In this document: positions 1 through 10,762 of the stretch, in pieces | Layout of the letters: the number at the start of each line of letters is the position of its first letter | Numbering within the stretch: position 1 is the stretch's first letter | Assembly: GCA_016617785.1 (NCBI GenBank) | Contig: JADILM010000001.1 | Location: 2,666,001 to 2,730,000 of the forward strand | Source of the DNA: Sporobolomyces roseus | Lineage: Eukaryota > Basidiomycota > Microbotryomycetes > Sporidiobolales > Sporidiobolaceae | Reading direction: 5' to 3' | DNA: 64,000 bases | Made by a program: the position numbers and the translations under genes | The notes under the pieces: model-generated | Seen by the model: only the letters and a program-made list of their open reading frames with translations | Told to the model about the DNA's origin: nothing | Databases searched by the model: none

Positions 1-285
1 GTGTCGAGCTGATTGTTTCGCTACAGTGATCGCTGCGTCGTGAGCTAGTCGTCTTACAAGGGAGGAAGTGGGATGCGAGGAAGTGGGAAAGAGAATGTTG
101 GATGAAGCAGAAAGGGAAGTATCGTTGAAAGTCGAGAAGATTGGGTTTGCGAATCCGAGGTAGACTTCCAGCGGGTCCGAGGAGGCGAGGACTGGGGACA
201 TCTTTGATTTGGGGGAAGCGTCGAAGGATTGGGACGGAAAAGTGGAGAAGAAAAGGTCGAAAGAGGTAGGATGGATCCGGTCCAC
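1..285 (-). CDS. Partial minus-strand gene, unrecognised (runs off left edge)
   Basis: On the minus strand the frame that begins after the acceptor 'cgcctag' (exon starts at 285) stays open to the window edge, with the C-ending codon bias of real genes in this window. It encodes a Ser/Pro/Phe-rich stretch including DPLEVYLGFANPIFSTF. More short open frames lie upstream at about 286-830 on the same strand, including a hydrophobic one starting with ATG near 811 (MSRSISSPIS, then a Leu/Phe/Ser-rich run that could be a signal peptide). I could not join these with consistent splice phases. No family recognised; the exon is plausible, the full model is not established. Confidence 0.35.
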   Translation of the reverse strand, partial: MDRIHPTSFDLFFSTFPSQSFDASPKSKMSPVLASSDPLEVYLGFANPIFSTFNDTSLSASSNILFPTSSHPTSSLVRRLAHDAAITVAKQSARH

Positions 286-1005
286 CTAGGCGAAAGACGA
301 AGTAGAAGGCACAGCCGACGGGGATGAGTGACACAGTCACACGTTAGGTGAAGTAGAGGGAGTAGAGAGGAGGGCAGAGAGTCAGAAGCAAAGAGGAGCA
401 GCTTCCAAATTGCATTTGCTTTGGAAAAAGTACCGAGAGACGGGTTGAAGACCATTTGACCTCAAAAGGGAGAGATTGACAAAGAACTCTGCCCCCAGGA
501 AGTCGAAGGAGCTCGGGAAGAGTCGAATTGGAGCGGATCTGGCAATTCAATCTTTGCGAAGAAATTGATACCTTCCAAAATCGGAAGAGGCTTAACCTCT
601 CCCGGAGTGAGCTTTTGGAGATCCTCTGATCGAATCTGTAAAGTATCAAAGTGCAGATGATGCGTGGCATTTGTCTTTCGGAGACAGAGCCCGGCCGAGA
701 AGAGGGGAGAAAGTTGAGGAGGGGAAGAAAGAGGAGAAGAGGAGGAGCAAGGTGGAGTAGCCTCCGTTCGCTTTGAGGCTGGATATAGGACTAGATATAG
801 ATCTACTCATAGCTTCTGTCTAGTCGTAGAGCGGACTAGTGAGGTCGAGAGTGAATGGTAGACGAAAGGAGATGAACAGAATTTATCTTGCTCTTGTCCA
901 TCATCATCGTCCCTCTCTGCTGATGCAAGGGTGGCTTCAGAGGAGATAACAAGACCGCCGCTGTACACGAAGGACCTCAAAATTGATCACTTCCAGCTAC
1001 CCAAC
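286..1005. other. Unresolved region upstream of gene A
   Basis: Holds fragmentary minus-strand open frames (see previous entry) and the presumed promoter of gene A. On the plus strand the gene A frame is open back to 931, so an extra 5' exon of gene A encoding the missing FEACSL module may lie here, but I could not find that motif in any frame. Confidence 0.3.
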
Positions 1006-2479
1006 ATGAATTCCTCCTCCAACATCTCGACTCATCAAACTCTCGAAGGAGCCATGCTGGAGCATCTCAGCGATACGAGAGGACCGACTAGTGTACCTGG
1101 AGGAACGGACAAAGCAAGAACGAGGCTTGTCGATGCAGAGACCCAGACGGAGGCGAACTTCTTCGCATCGACTGAAGTAGTCCGTTTGATCAGCAACTCT
1201 CGTGAGGAACTGGAGCGACGGGTGAGGGAACTCGAGAGAGAACTCAATCGGATCAAGCAAGAGAGGGATGAAGCGATCGTCGAGGCTTTTGATGTAAGTG
1301 AAGCTTTCGTTTCTCTTCTTCGAAATCCTCTGATTGGAGTTTCTGCAGGCACGACGCCGTTCTCCTGTGCCCGAAGATACTGTCGATGTACTATCAATCC
1401 ATCCGCCGTCATTGACTGAACCCTCAGCTCCTCCTCCATCTTCAGCCATTAGCTCTTTCCGTTCTCTCCCCTCTGCCGCTTTCAACTCTGTCCTGTCCAT
1501 CTTTCCCTCTCTCAAGCGTCGGATCGCCCCGCTGCCTTCTCCTCGTATAACATCGCCAGTACCACTTTTGTCTCGGATACGTTCACCCTCTCCTCCTCCT
1601 CCTTCGACTCCCTCGACCCCACCCGGCCCAACTTTCTCACTCTTGCATTCACCCTCCGACGCGAGACCTGCTCCACCCGACCTCTTATCTCAGCTATCGA
1701 TTCTCTGGCTCGGGAATCTCGACACAGGCATCACTCCCTTCCTCATCCTCTATTTCTTCCGACTTCCTCGTTCAGAACTCTTCCCTCGACCGCTCGCAAT
1801 CAGCAAAACCCACTCCGGCAACATTATCGTCGGTCTCAGATCAGATGACGATGCAGATCGTGTTCGAGGGATACTCTCGAAGGATCCCGTCTTTCCTGGA
1901 TTTACGAAGAAATTCCAGGTCAAGAAGAATTCGAGGGGGAGTTATCAGTTCAAATGGAATCACCTTTCGAATGAAGTGAGGGAGAGTTGGACATCAGATC
2001 AGACCTTGCCAGGGCAGGAGCTGGTGGATCCAGATGAGAACGAGGAACGGTACGAAGCGGAGAAAGAGTCAATCCTCAAGTCAAAAAGGAGTAATCGGGA
2101 GCCAAGTCTCGCACAACGGATCAGCGGAGGGGGAAATCGGAAGGAACGAAGGAAGCCACTACAGAAGCAGCCGACTCCTTCACCTTCATCGCCGTTACCA
2201 GCGATTCCTGTCAACTTCGCAGCCTCAAGCGTTCCTTCGACTTCACCTGCGATCAACTTCGCCGCTCCTCCTGTACCCGCATTCATGCTTGCTCCTTTCC
2301 CTTCCTCCTCTACACCTTTTCCTGCCTCGCCACTTCCCGCGTCCTCTTCTTCTTCGTCGTCGATTCCCAATCCTTTCTCGAGACCTGGATATGGAGGATC
2401 TTCAAGTACAATTCCGCAACGGCGATCTCTCCCTGATGAAACAGAAGAACAGAAGGAGAAGAAGCCGAGAGTGCAGTAA
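1006..2479 (+). CDS. Tandem family gene A: coiled coil plus RRM-like domain, unrecognised
   Basis: Exons 1006-1293 and 1349-2479 (phase-0 intron of 55 nt, gtaagt...tgcag); 472 aa. The start is the first in-frame ATG of the open frame. Residues about 60-96 form a heptad-like coiled coil (ELERRVRELERELNRIK). Exon 2 has a Pro/Ser-rich linker, the family motif PGPTFSLL, then the shared C-terminal domain: ILWLGNLDTGITPFLILYFF, RPLAIS, GNIIVGLRSDDDA, and the closing block WNHLSNEVRESW. The alternation of beta-like and helical segments suggests a diverged RRM fold (inference). The tail is Lys/Arg-rich, then Pro/Ser/Ala-rich. Unlike copies B-E it lacks the N-terminal 'PFP.FEACS' module, so it is either truncated or has an unseen upstream exon. 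Function unknown. Confidence 0.7.
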
Positions 2480-2762
2480 ACGTCCTGTAGCTGTAGTGCC
2501 TGCAACTTGTTGTCGTAACGCATTTATCTTCCGACGAAAGAGTCGTTTCCGTTTTTGCGAGAATTGTGAAATACCTCGAGGCGCTTCTCATTTGCAATAT
2601 CTCGACTATCAAGTGGTCAGTACTCGAGGAAATGTTGCGAAAAATTGCGAGACGACTTCCCCTGTTCGGATTCGCTCCCTTTCTTCTCATCTCTCCACTT
2701 CCTTTCTTCGGTTCACGACTTGACGCACTGCTTCATCGCACCACCGAACATACAAAAGGTCG

Positions 2763-4306
2763 ATGGATCCCTTCCCTCAATTCGAAGCGTGCTCCTTCGA
2801 CTTTCAAACAGACAATCTCGAATCTCTCCCCTCATTTCAGCTCGCGCTAGTACCCTTCAGAGAAGATTCAAACTTGCACCAGCTCAGTGAAGCACGCACT
2901 ATATTCCTTCGACGTAGACAACGAGCGTTGGAAAGGAATGAAGAGGGAGTTCCAGAAAAGTTGAGTGAATTGAAAAGGCTTGAGAAGATGAAGGAAACGT
3001 TGGGAGCTGCACGAAGCAAGCAGGGAGATAGACGCGTTGATTCAGAAGGGGAGCTTTCTACGACGGCGGAAATACGATTGCTCAAAGATGAAAATGCAAA
3101 GTTGAACGAGGAGTTGGAGGCACTCAAGCGTAGTACGGATGGAACGAAGTCGAACGGATCGACGAGGAACGCTGAAGCAGGACCGTCGAAACAAGTAAGT
3201 CGCGGCTCGTTCTGAGATTTTCGGCGAAACTCGTTGACTTGCTATTTCTACGACAGACAACCTCCACGAACAACGGTGCTTCCGTCAACTCGTTTAGCAA
3301 TTCGAACGTCTCGAACACGACTGTCCTTTCGGTGGGCAACTCTCACCTCTCAGCTCCGTCTCCTCATCGCGAATTCAAACCTGAGCTGTCTGGCCCACCC
3401 TTGCACTGGAACCCTCAGACACGATCGCTTGAACCTGTTGCATCGACGAGCCAATCTCAGCAACGTCAGCCATCTCCTCCGCCTCTTGCTCGAGCAGCTT
3501 CGATTCCTCGTCAACCGAGTCCTCTCCCAACTCCCCCTCGTCGCTCACCCCCGCTGAATCCCTCCCCTCCCGGTCTATTCTTCTCCATCAAACACCACAA
3601 CTCTCCACAAATGATCCCTGACGACCTTCGATCCCGTCTTTACGTCGTCCTCATTCGAGATCTCCCTTTTGGAATCACTCCCCTTCTCCTGCTTCATTTC
3701 CTTCGCCGACCTCAGAAACCACGAGTCCCTCGACCAGTCGCTCTTGCAGTCACAAACGCAGGAAACGTCATGATGGCATTCACGAGTGAAGCATCAGCTC
3801 AAACTGCATCTCAATGTCTCGACGGGAAAGGACTGCCTGGTTTCATCGGACAAAGAAAGATGCAAGCGGAATCGAAACCCAGAGATCAACACAGGTTCAG
3901 ATGGTGTCAATTGTCAGATGAGATGAGGGATTCATGGAGTTCGGGACGTCAAATGCCTCGAGGAGAATGGGTTTCGGTTTCTGCACCTCCTTCAAGAGGT
4001 TCAGTGGTATCTGATGAATATGAGCAGGAGAGAAGGTGTGTCTTGGACTGGCAGAGGCAACGTGCGGAACAGGATCAACGTCAAAGGGAGGAATTCGAAG
4101 AGGAACAACGTCGGTATCAACAACAGATCTACGAAGAACAAATGCGAAACGAGGAACAAATTCGATTCGAAGAGGAGGAACAGAGGAGACAATCTTTCTC
4201 CTATCAAGAACCATGGGCTTCGTTCGATTCGGGTGAAGAGGACAGGGATTCAGATTCAGATTCAGACGATTGCGAGCGTGAGTGGAAAAGACAAAGGTTT
4301 TACTGA
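2763..4306 (+). CDS. Tandem family gene B: FEACS module, coiled coil, RRM-like domain
   Basis: Exons 2763-3194 and 3257-4306 (phase-0 intron, 62 nt, gtaagt...gacag); 493 aa. The protein opens MDPFPQFEACSFDFQ, followed by SLPSFQLALVPF, the family's N-terminal module, then a basic helix and coiled coil (LLKDENAKLNEELEALK). Exon 2 carries PPGLFFSIK, then the most RRM-like version of the C-terminal domain: LYVVLIRDLPFGITPLLLLHF, PRPVALAVT, GNVMMAFTSEASAQTA, and RFRWCQLSDEMRDSW followed by MPRGEWV. The tail is a long Glu/Gln/Arg-rich helix, then an acidic Asp/Ser run. The intron position matches the paralogs. No known family recognised; RNA binding is an inference from the fold pattern only. Confidence 0.78.
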
Positions 4307-4893
4307 GGTGGGCGCGTTTCTTTCTGTTGGATTTACAGGTCTCTCCGTACTCTGCCTTGTTGTCGTGCATTGTTTGCTTCACGGATGACGAGTGCTTCGA
4401 GAATGAGAAACACTGCGAACGCTCGAACGATTTGGGAAAATTTAGCGAAGTTCTCGATTGCTCTTCTCCTTCATCACTGTCTTCGATTCACGATCAGCTG
4501 AACAGCTCTCAACAAGCTCTCTCGATCTCCGCTACCCTTGACAAGTCCCCAGCAGCTCAACTCGTCAACTTGCATCAGTCAACCTTTCATCTTGGAATCC
4601 ATCGTACACCTCGACAACACTTCTAGCTAGCTCGCCGCCCGGTGCAGGGAGTAACGCAGAGCCGTAATAGCTTTTCTCACCAGTCACAGGGATCTCAGGT
4701 GAGCTTACTGCTCTTGCTCCATCTCTCTTAGTTCTTCCGCTTGATGAATACGAGCACGCAGCTGATGAGCAGCCCTTCGAACTATTGTACTGATGTATAG
4801 CTGCTCCTTCTGTAGAGATCAAGCCGTTATCCCGGCCTGTCCCTTCGATTTCACCATCTCTTCTGGTCCTTTCCCTCGCTTCCCGCTTCCTCC
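4307..4893. other. Intergenic, genes B to C
   Basis: 587 bases with no frame showing coding bias. Presumed 3' end of B and promoter of C; pyrimidine-rich just before the ATG of C. Confidence 0.5.
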
Positions 4894-6471
4894 ATGTCAT
4901 ACCCTGTCCTGTTTCCGACCCGGCTCTTCTCTCGTGATCCCAATCCACTCCCCGCCGCGAAAAGAGCTCGAATCTTCGATGACTTGTCTGTCTCGCCCGA
5001 CCCCGAATCCGCTTCTCGAAAAGAACCCTTTCCCGACTTCGAAGCCTGCTCTCTCCAATTCCAGCTCCACGACCTCGACTCGCTCAAATCTCATCAGCTC
5101 GCCCTCGTCAGCGTCAATTCTCGCGCAACCGCAGTGATCAAGGCAGAAGCAGAGGCGAAATTGCGGAAACGGCGGAAAACAACGCTCGAATTCATGGAAG
5201 AAGGGAGACCTGAGAAGCGGATGGAGTTGAAATGGCTGAGAAGGGAAACGGAGAGGCTGCGAGCGATGGCGGCGACAGAAGAGGGGAATGGAACGACATT
5301 TACGAAGGAGGAAGTCGAACGAAGATTCGTCAAGCCGTTACGCGAGACGAATGTAGCTTTGGTGATTGATCTCGCGGAGGAACGGAGGAGACTACAAGAA
5401 GCTCAGTCGCAGCTTCTAACACTGCAGCAGAATTACAACGTGAATAATTCGAAAGCCTCGAAAAGGGTGAGTCTCTCTTCTGTTCCTTCTCTCCGTCAGC
5501 TCGCTGACCTCTCTCGTGAGCTAATACAGGCTAGGAAAGCTGCGAATGAAGAGGTGCAGGCGCTTCGACGAGCTGCTGCTGCTCAAGACACTCCTCCCGG
5601 ACCTGAATTCTCAACGCTCGACAGTACGAATTCTGCACCTTGCCCTCCCGAACTTCTCCAACTCCTCCACCCTGTCCTGATCTCTCAGCTCCACTACACA
5701 ATCTCTCCTTACCTCCTTCTCTCCTTTCTCAAACGCCCGCATTTCAAGAATCAGAACGTCCCGCGGCCCGTCGCGATCAGTCGAGCAACTATGCAAGATA
5801 GACCTCACAACGCACCGATAATACTCTTCGCGTTCAAGTCCTCTCAAGCTGCTCAAATCGCAATGGGTTTCTTCGAGAACAAAGCTTTACGAAGTCCAAA
5901 TCAGAACGCTCCGCTCAAACTCACTCGAATCGAACCAGGTTTCCATTTCTGCTGGGACAACCTCTCGGACGAAACGAAATGGAGTTGGACGAATCACCGA
6001 CAGCTACCGGATGGGGAATGGATTGAGAAAGATACGGCGGTGAGAGCGAGACAGAGTGCGTACAATCACGAGAAGAGGAGGATTAAAGCTGGAATGAATA
6101 GGGCAAAGAAGAGACGGAAACGGAAAGAGGAACACCTTCTGGCTCAACAACAGGATCAACAACAGGATCAACGGCAGGCTCAACAGCAGGCGCCAATCCC
6201 GGTTCATTACGCTCACCCTCATCATTTCCATCAACCTCTTCAGTCTTCGGGTAGCCAACCATTCCATCACCGGATGGACTCGAGTGCAGGATTTCCACAT
6301 CAAGGGCAACAGCCAATGCAACGCACCGGATACGACCCATCGTACGAGCAGGAGGAGTTCGACGAAGATGGAGAGGATTATGGAGAGGATTATGGAGGGG
6401 ATTTTGGAGAGGATTATGGAGATGGGGGAGAAGGATGGGATCAAGGCAACGAGTATGATGGGTGTTACTAG
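4894..6471 (+). CDS. Tandem family gene C: FEACS module, coiled coil, RRM-like domain
   Basis: Modelled as exons 4894-5466 and 5530-6471 with a 63-nt intron (gtgagt...atacag) at the place where B, D and E have theirs; 504 aa. The intron is a multiple of 3 with no stop, so an unspliced reading adds 21 residues. N-terminus: a nuclear-type basic patch AAKRARIF, then PFPDFEACSLQFQLHDLDSL and SHQLALVSV, then a charged coiled coil. Exon 2: PPGPEFSTL, LLQLLHPVLISQLHYTISP, VPRPVAIS, FHFCWDNLSDETKWSW and LPDGEWI. The tail has a KKRRKRK basic cluster, Gln/His-rich runs, and a C-terminus of EDYG/GEDYG repeats (about 6361-6440). Function unknown. Confidence 0.75.
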   Translation: MSYPVLFPTRLFSRDPNPLPAAKRARIFDDLSVSPDPESASRKEPFPDFEACSLQFQLHDLDSLKSHQLALVSVNSRATAVIKAEAEAKLRKRRKTTLEFMEEGRPEKRMELKWLRRETERLRAMAATEEGNGTTFTKEEVERRFVKPLRETNVALVIDLAEERRRLQEAQSQLLTLQQNYNVNNSKASKRVSLSSVPSLRQLADLSRELIQARKAANEEVQALRRAAAAQDTPPGPEFSTLDSTNSAPCPPELLQLLHPVLISQLHYTISPYLLLSFLKRPHFKNQNVPRPVAISRATMQDRPHNAPIILFAFKSSQAAQIAMGFFENKALRSPNQNAPLKLTRIEPGFHFCWDNLSDETKWSWTNHRQLPDGEWIEKDTAVRARQSAYNHEKRRIKAGMNRAKKRRKRKEEHLLAQQQDQQQDQRQAQQQAPIPVHYAHPHHFHQPLQSSGSQPFHHRMDSSAGFPHQGQQPMQRTGYDPSYEQEEFDEDGEDYGEDYGGDFGEDYGDGGEGWDQGNEYDGCY

Positions 6472-7070
6472 CTCAGGTAGCGATTAAAACCTAGGCGCTA
6501 TGTTGTAATCCGGGTTGGATTGGTTCAGAACAGCGTCGAGCGAAACGTCGAATAGCGATTTCGAAGCGGCACGAGACAAGCTTTTGTGTAATTGAGCTTG
6601 ATTCTAGAGCTGCGATACTTGCGCTGATCGAGCTGAATGAGAATAATGCCGACTTGATGGACTTTGCGAAATCTTGTAGTTTGCGAAAAACTCGAGGCCG
6701 CTTACTTTTGATTTCTTCACCTCACTTCGAATTCGGTCAGCTCTCGGGTCGCCTACAGCTCGCATTCAGATTATTCGGCATACAGCACCTCTCGAGACGT
6801 GCAAGCAGCATCCAGTCACATCACTCAACTTGTTCATCTCAAAATCGCTCGCCTCGCCTCTACGAACTCCTGCGCAAGCCCAAGCAAAGGCGGGAGGGTT
6901 ATCCAAATAGACTAGAGTAGTCACAGCCATCTTTAAACATCCCGTGAGCTGTCCTCGTCTCGCTTGGATCTGTTACTTTGCAACTGATCTTACGAGCGAT
7001 CAACGAGCACCGAACAGCCACTGAGAGTCTAGTCCAGCTCCAATCACATACCGCATCATCTGCAGGCCAC
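6472..7070. other. Intergenic, genes C to D
   Basis: 599 bases. Short open frames here lack the codon bias of the neighbours. No repeats or RNA gene seen. Confidence 0.5.
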
Positions 7071-8440
7071 ATGGAAGAACCATTCCCGTTCTTTGAAGCG
7101 TGTTCGCTCAATTTCTCTCTCGACTACATCTCTCGACTATCTTCCCATCAACTGTCACTCGTCTCGATCCATCCCGAAGCAACCCAATGGAAACGCATGT
7201 GCGCAGAGCGAGAGTTCGGCAAACGTCGAGCGGAAACGCTGGAGCGAATGGCGGAAGGAACTCCTGAGTTCAACGCTGCATTTGAACCCGTTCAAGCACC
7301 GATACCACAACGCTTCACGCCTCAGGAGGTCACACAGAGGTTCACGGGACCGCTTCTCGAAACGAATCGAGGGCTTCAAGCGGATCTGTCAGCTGTTCGA
7401 CGTCAACTCTCGGAAACGAAACAGCGAATTCGAGCCTTGGGTGGACAGACTTCACCGGATCGAGCAGCTGTACGTCTTTAGAGTAACTCTTCGCCTCATT
7501 CCGAGTCGCAAGCTTTCGAATTGATGTTCAAAACTGCTCGATTCCTTAGATTCCCTCTACCTCTCGACCTTCTCCCTCGCACACATCACCCTCTCGCCCC
7601 GCTCTAAACACCTGGAAACGCCCTCGAGATCCCTTCGAAGAGCATCGAGACCTCATTCAACGACTATCGAAACGAATCCATTCCCTCCCTGATCGACCTC
7701 GAGGTTTGACCCCTCCCTCGCCTTCTCCACCACCTTCGCCACCTCGATTGCTTCCTCTCTTCGATCTCGGCGCGGTAGAGGAACGTCGGCAAGCTCAAAA
7801 GCAGGCTATCGAGAGATTCGGATTCAAATTGGACTCGATAAAGTCTGCGACCCGATCAAGCGCTCCGTCAGCCTCCACCTCGGCCTCAACTCTGGAAGAC
7901 CCAGTTGCCATCAAGGCAGCGCGACTCGAAGCTCGAAGACAGTGGGCTACAGAGAGTCTAAGGAGATTTGGATTCACTCCGAGGGACCAATCGATCCCGA
8001 ATCCGTTTCTTCCCCAATCTTCAACTCATACGGTACAAGCTGCGCCAATCGAGCAAACTGGGCAGGAGGAGCAGAAGCAGAACGAGGGATCAGACAGAAG
8101 CGAGGAGAATGAAATTGAATCGGAAAGGGTTGAGAGCGAAATTGAAGAAAACGATGAAGACGAAGAAGAAGAAGAGGAAGAGGAAGAGGAAGAAGAAGAG
8201 GAAGAGGAGGAGGAGGAAGAGGAGGAGGTGAACCCAGAACCAGCTTACGATTCTGCAGCGGAATCCGAGTACGATCCGGATTGGGACAATCCGAAACCGG
8301 GTTACGAGATGAAGCCGAAGGGAATGAGTGAAGAAGAGTTCGATCGATGGATGGAGGAGGTCGCGAGGGAACAGGAAGACGATCCGTTTGAAAAGTGGAG
8401 CGATCTTATCGGGAGTAGTTATAGAAGTAGCTATTATTGA
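7071..8440 (+). CDS. Tandem family gene D: FEACS module kept, RRM-like domain replaced by acidic tail
   Basis: Exons 7071-7469 and 7550-8440 (phase-0 intron, 80 nt, gtacgt...ccttag); 429 aa. The N-terminus is typical of the family: MEEPFPFFEACSLNFSLDYI, SSHQLSLVSIHP, GKRRAETLERMAEGTPE, then QEVTQRFTGPLLETNRGLQA like gene C. Exon 2 has no PGPxFS motif and no RPVAL/SDEVR domain. It has a Ser/Pro linker, two copies of a short helix (QKQAIERFGFKLDSI and ATESLRRFGFTPRD), a run of about 25 Glu (about 8155-8228), and a second helix MSEEEFDRWMEEVAREQEDD. It looks like a paralog whose C-terminal half diverged or was exchanged. Function unknown. Confidence 0.7.
8155..8228 (+). repeat. GAA/GAG codon repeat
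   Basis: A nearly uninterrupted run of gaa/gag codons inside gene D encoding poly-glutamate. Microsatellite-like and likely length-variable. The opposite strand reads as a Leu/Phe-rich frame, which is only its shadow. Confidence 0.85.
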
Positions 8441-8647
8441 TGAATTCTTGTCGAGCTCGCGTCTCTGTATGCCTTCATCAGTTCGACCTGCATTGACCGA
8501 CTCGTTCGAAGCCCTACAGCTTTGTGAGAAATGAAAAAGTTCAAACTTGCGAAGCGGACTGACTTTGGCGTTTCCAACCTCCTCCCCTCTCCTTCTTCCA
8601 CAAATACGCATCACCACAGACTGAACAACAGTAGCGATCGCTCCTAT

Positions 8648-10311
8648 ATGGAGCCCTCAGTCGAGCTCTATCCCAACTTTGAAGCCTCATCTCTCCAATT
8701 TTCACTCAACAACATCGCCTTTCTCCCTTCCTACCAACTCGCACTCGTTCAATACCATCCCAGCTCTACATTCTACCACCAAACAGTCGCTCGCAATGAA
8801 TGGAAACGCAGAAGGACAGAATCATTGAGAAGAATGGAGGAAGGGCGGGTTGAGAAAGAGGAAGAGCTGAGGAGATTGACTAGGTACAAGGAGCAGCTAG
8901 ATAGGGCTAGTAAGAGAATGGTAGATAGCGCTGTTGGGTCGCAAGAGAAGGTGTACAGCCAGGAAGATTTCGCAGAGAAGGAATCGGAACTTAGGGAAGC
9001 TAGGAGAGAGGTGAGCTCGTTGAAGACTGAGCTAGAGCTGGAAAATTCAAAGAGAATCAGCGTCGAGGCAAAATGGAGGACAGACGCTGCGAGACATAGA
9101 ACAGAAATGGTATGTTTTGCGAAATTCGAATCTCGTTGTTTGAGCTGAACGAGACTCATTCCGCTTGCTTACAGGCTCAGATCCTGTCGAAGGATGCTCC
9201 GATAGCAATTTCCTCGACGACACAGCCTAGCACTGCAATCTCTGCTGAGCTTTCGAATCGAATTTTCTCCTCCAATTCCGATTCCCTTTCGACATCTTCC
9301 CTTCCCGCGCCCCTTGCCTCCAATTCCTCGCCTCCTGCCCCTCACTCTGTCCCCTCATCGAACTCGAATGTCGCTCCCGGTCCAACTTTCTCCTTAATCA
9401 AGCGTGGACGAGGAACAGCGATTTCACCAGAACTACAATCCCTCTTCACAGTCATTCAGGTCACGAATGTCCCTCCTTCTACGACCCCTCTCGTGGTTCT
9501 CTACTTCCTACGCCGCACTGTCAAGACCTCTGCGACCCTTCCCCGTCCTCTCGCACTCGCCAAGGACAACAATCGAATTCTACTCGCCTTCGGAAATGTC
9601 CAACATGCAGAGAGAGCCGTCAATCTCTTGAGCGACAAGATTTTTCCAGCTGTGAAAGGCTCCGGTCATGGACAAAAAACTCGTTCATCGCTTACTCTGT
9701 CGATCAATTACTCCTTCAAACACAATGAATTGGCGGACGAAGTCAGGACTAGTTGGCTAATCAGAGGTGAACTACCGGCAGTGAGTGAGATGCAGCAAGT
9801 GGAGAATCTTCCCGGGGGAAATTGGTCGAAGGAGTATGGGGCTGAAGTCGAATTCATCAAAGGTCAAAGTAAGGGGAAAGAAACCTCTGGCGGTCAAGGA
9901 GGAGGAGGACCTCACCTGGCATTGGTGGAAAGAGTGAAGAAACGTGATAGGACGGAAACGGCTCGAGAGGTAAGAGAAGTGGTCAGGGCTGTTCCACCTC
10001 ATCTCGTCGTTGCTCAACCGCCTCGACCGATCCAGGCTTTGCCTCATCGAGTACCCCCTTCTACTTCGACTGCCCCAACGCCAAGTTATACCGGTCCAGC
10101 CAACCCTCCAGCCTTTTGCAACCCTTCCCATCAATTTCAATCTGAAACTCTCACTCCGACGTACAACTTGACCCCTTCATTCGATTTCTCGGCCGCTCCT
10201 TCGCCCTACTTTCCTAACCCTCACACGAATCCCCTAGCCTATAGTCAGTACTCAATCTCGGGTCCTCGCGACTTCCCAGCGCGTTGTCAGGATCTGATCA
10301 AACGTCCTTGA
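8648..10311 (+). CDS. Tandem family gene E: FEAS module, coiled coil, RRM-like domain
   Basis: Exons 8648-9109 and 9175-10311 (phase-0 intron, 65 nt, gtatgt...cttacag); 532 aa. The ATG at 8648 is chosen because it places the module (LYPNFEASSLQFSLNNI, PSYQLALVQYHP) where it sits in B and D; an in-frame ATG at 8531 would add 39 residues. A long coiled coil (ELREARREVSSLKTELELE) precedes the intron. Exon 2: APGPTFSLIKRG, LFTVIQVTNVPPSTTPLVVL, PRPLALAKDNNRILLAFG, HNELADEVRTSWLIRGELP, then a Pro-rich tail. The best-conserved features match A-C. Function unknown. Confidence 0.77.
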
Positions 10312-10762
10312 CAATGCTGAATCTCGAACTCGAATATAGTTTCCGCCGCTATACCTAGTCTTCTTTTTCCATACCCCTTCCTCTCTCGCTTTTCCATGAT
10401 ATACCATACGCATCCTCTGCAAGATACACTGTCGTTTTCTAATTCTCTATCAGGCTGTGAGTGGAGAGGACTCGAGGGATTTCGCAAGATGCCTTTTTTC
10501 TTCGTCAGACTTTGTCGAGGGAATAGTTTTCTCCGCGTGTATATGAATCACGGCTATATATTTTCCCGGTGTTCCGACTGTCAAATCCAGCCGGCTGACA
10601 ATGCGGATTTCCTGCCCTCATTTTGCGAATTCGACTTTGAGAGAACGAAAAAATCCTTCAACCTTGAACCTCAACCGTTCACTCCCTTCATCACGACAAG
10701 CTACTTCTAACCTCATAGATTCATTCACAAATTGATCCCGCCGCCCTGAAGACCTTGCTAGT
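10312..10762. other. Intergenic, gene E to RRP36
   Basis: 451 bases with nothing recognisable; contains the presumed RRP36 promoter. Confidence 0.5.

Noticed and set aside
997..2690. Long minus-strand open frames opposite gene A
   Set aside because: Their composition is the mirror of gene A codons and they carry no motif; the plus-strand frame has the intron phases and family motifs.
8090..8617. Minus-strand frame rich in Leu and Phe that looks like membrane segments
   Set aside because: It is the antisense of the poly-Glu codon run in gene D.
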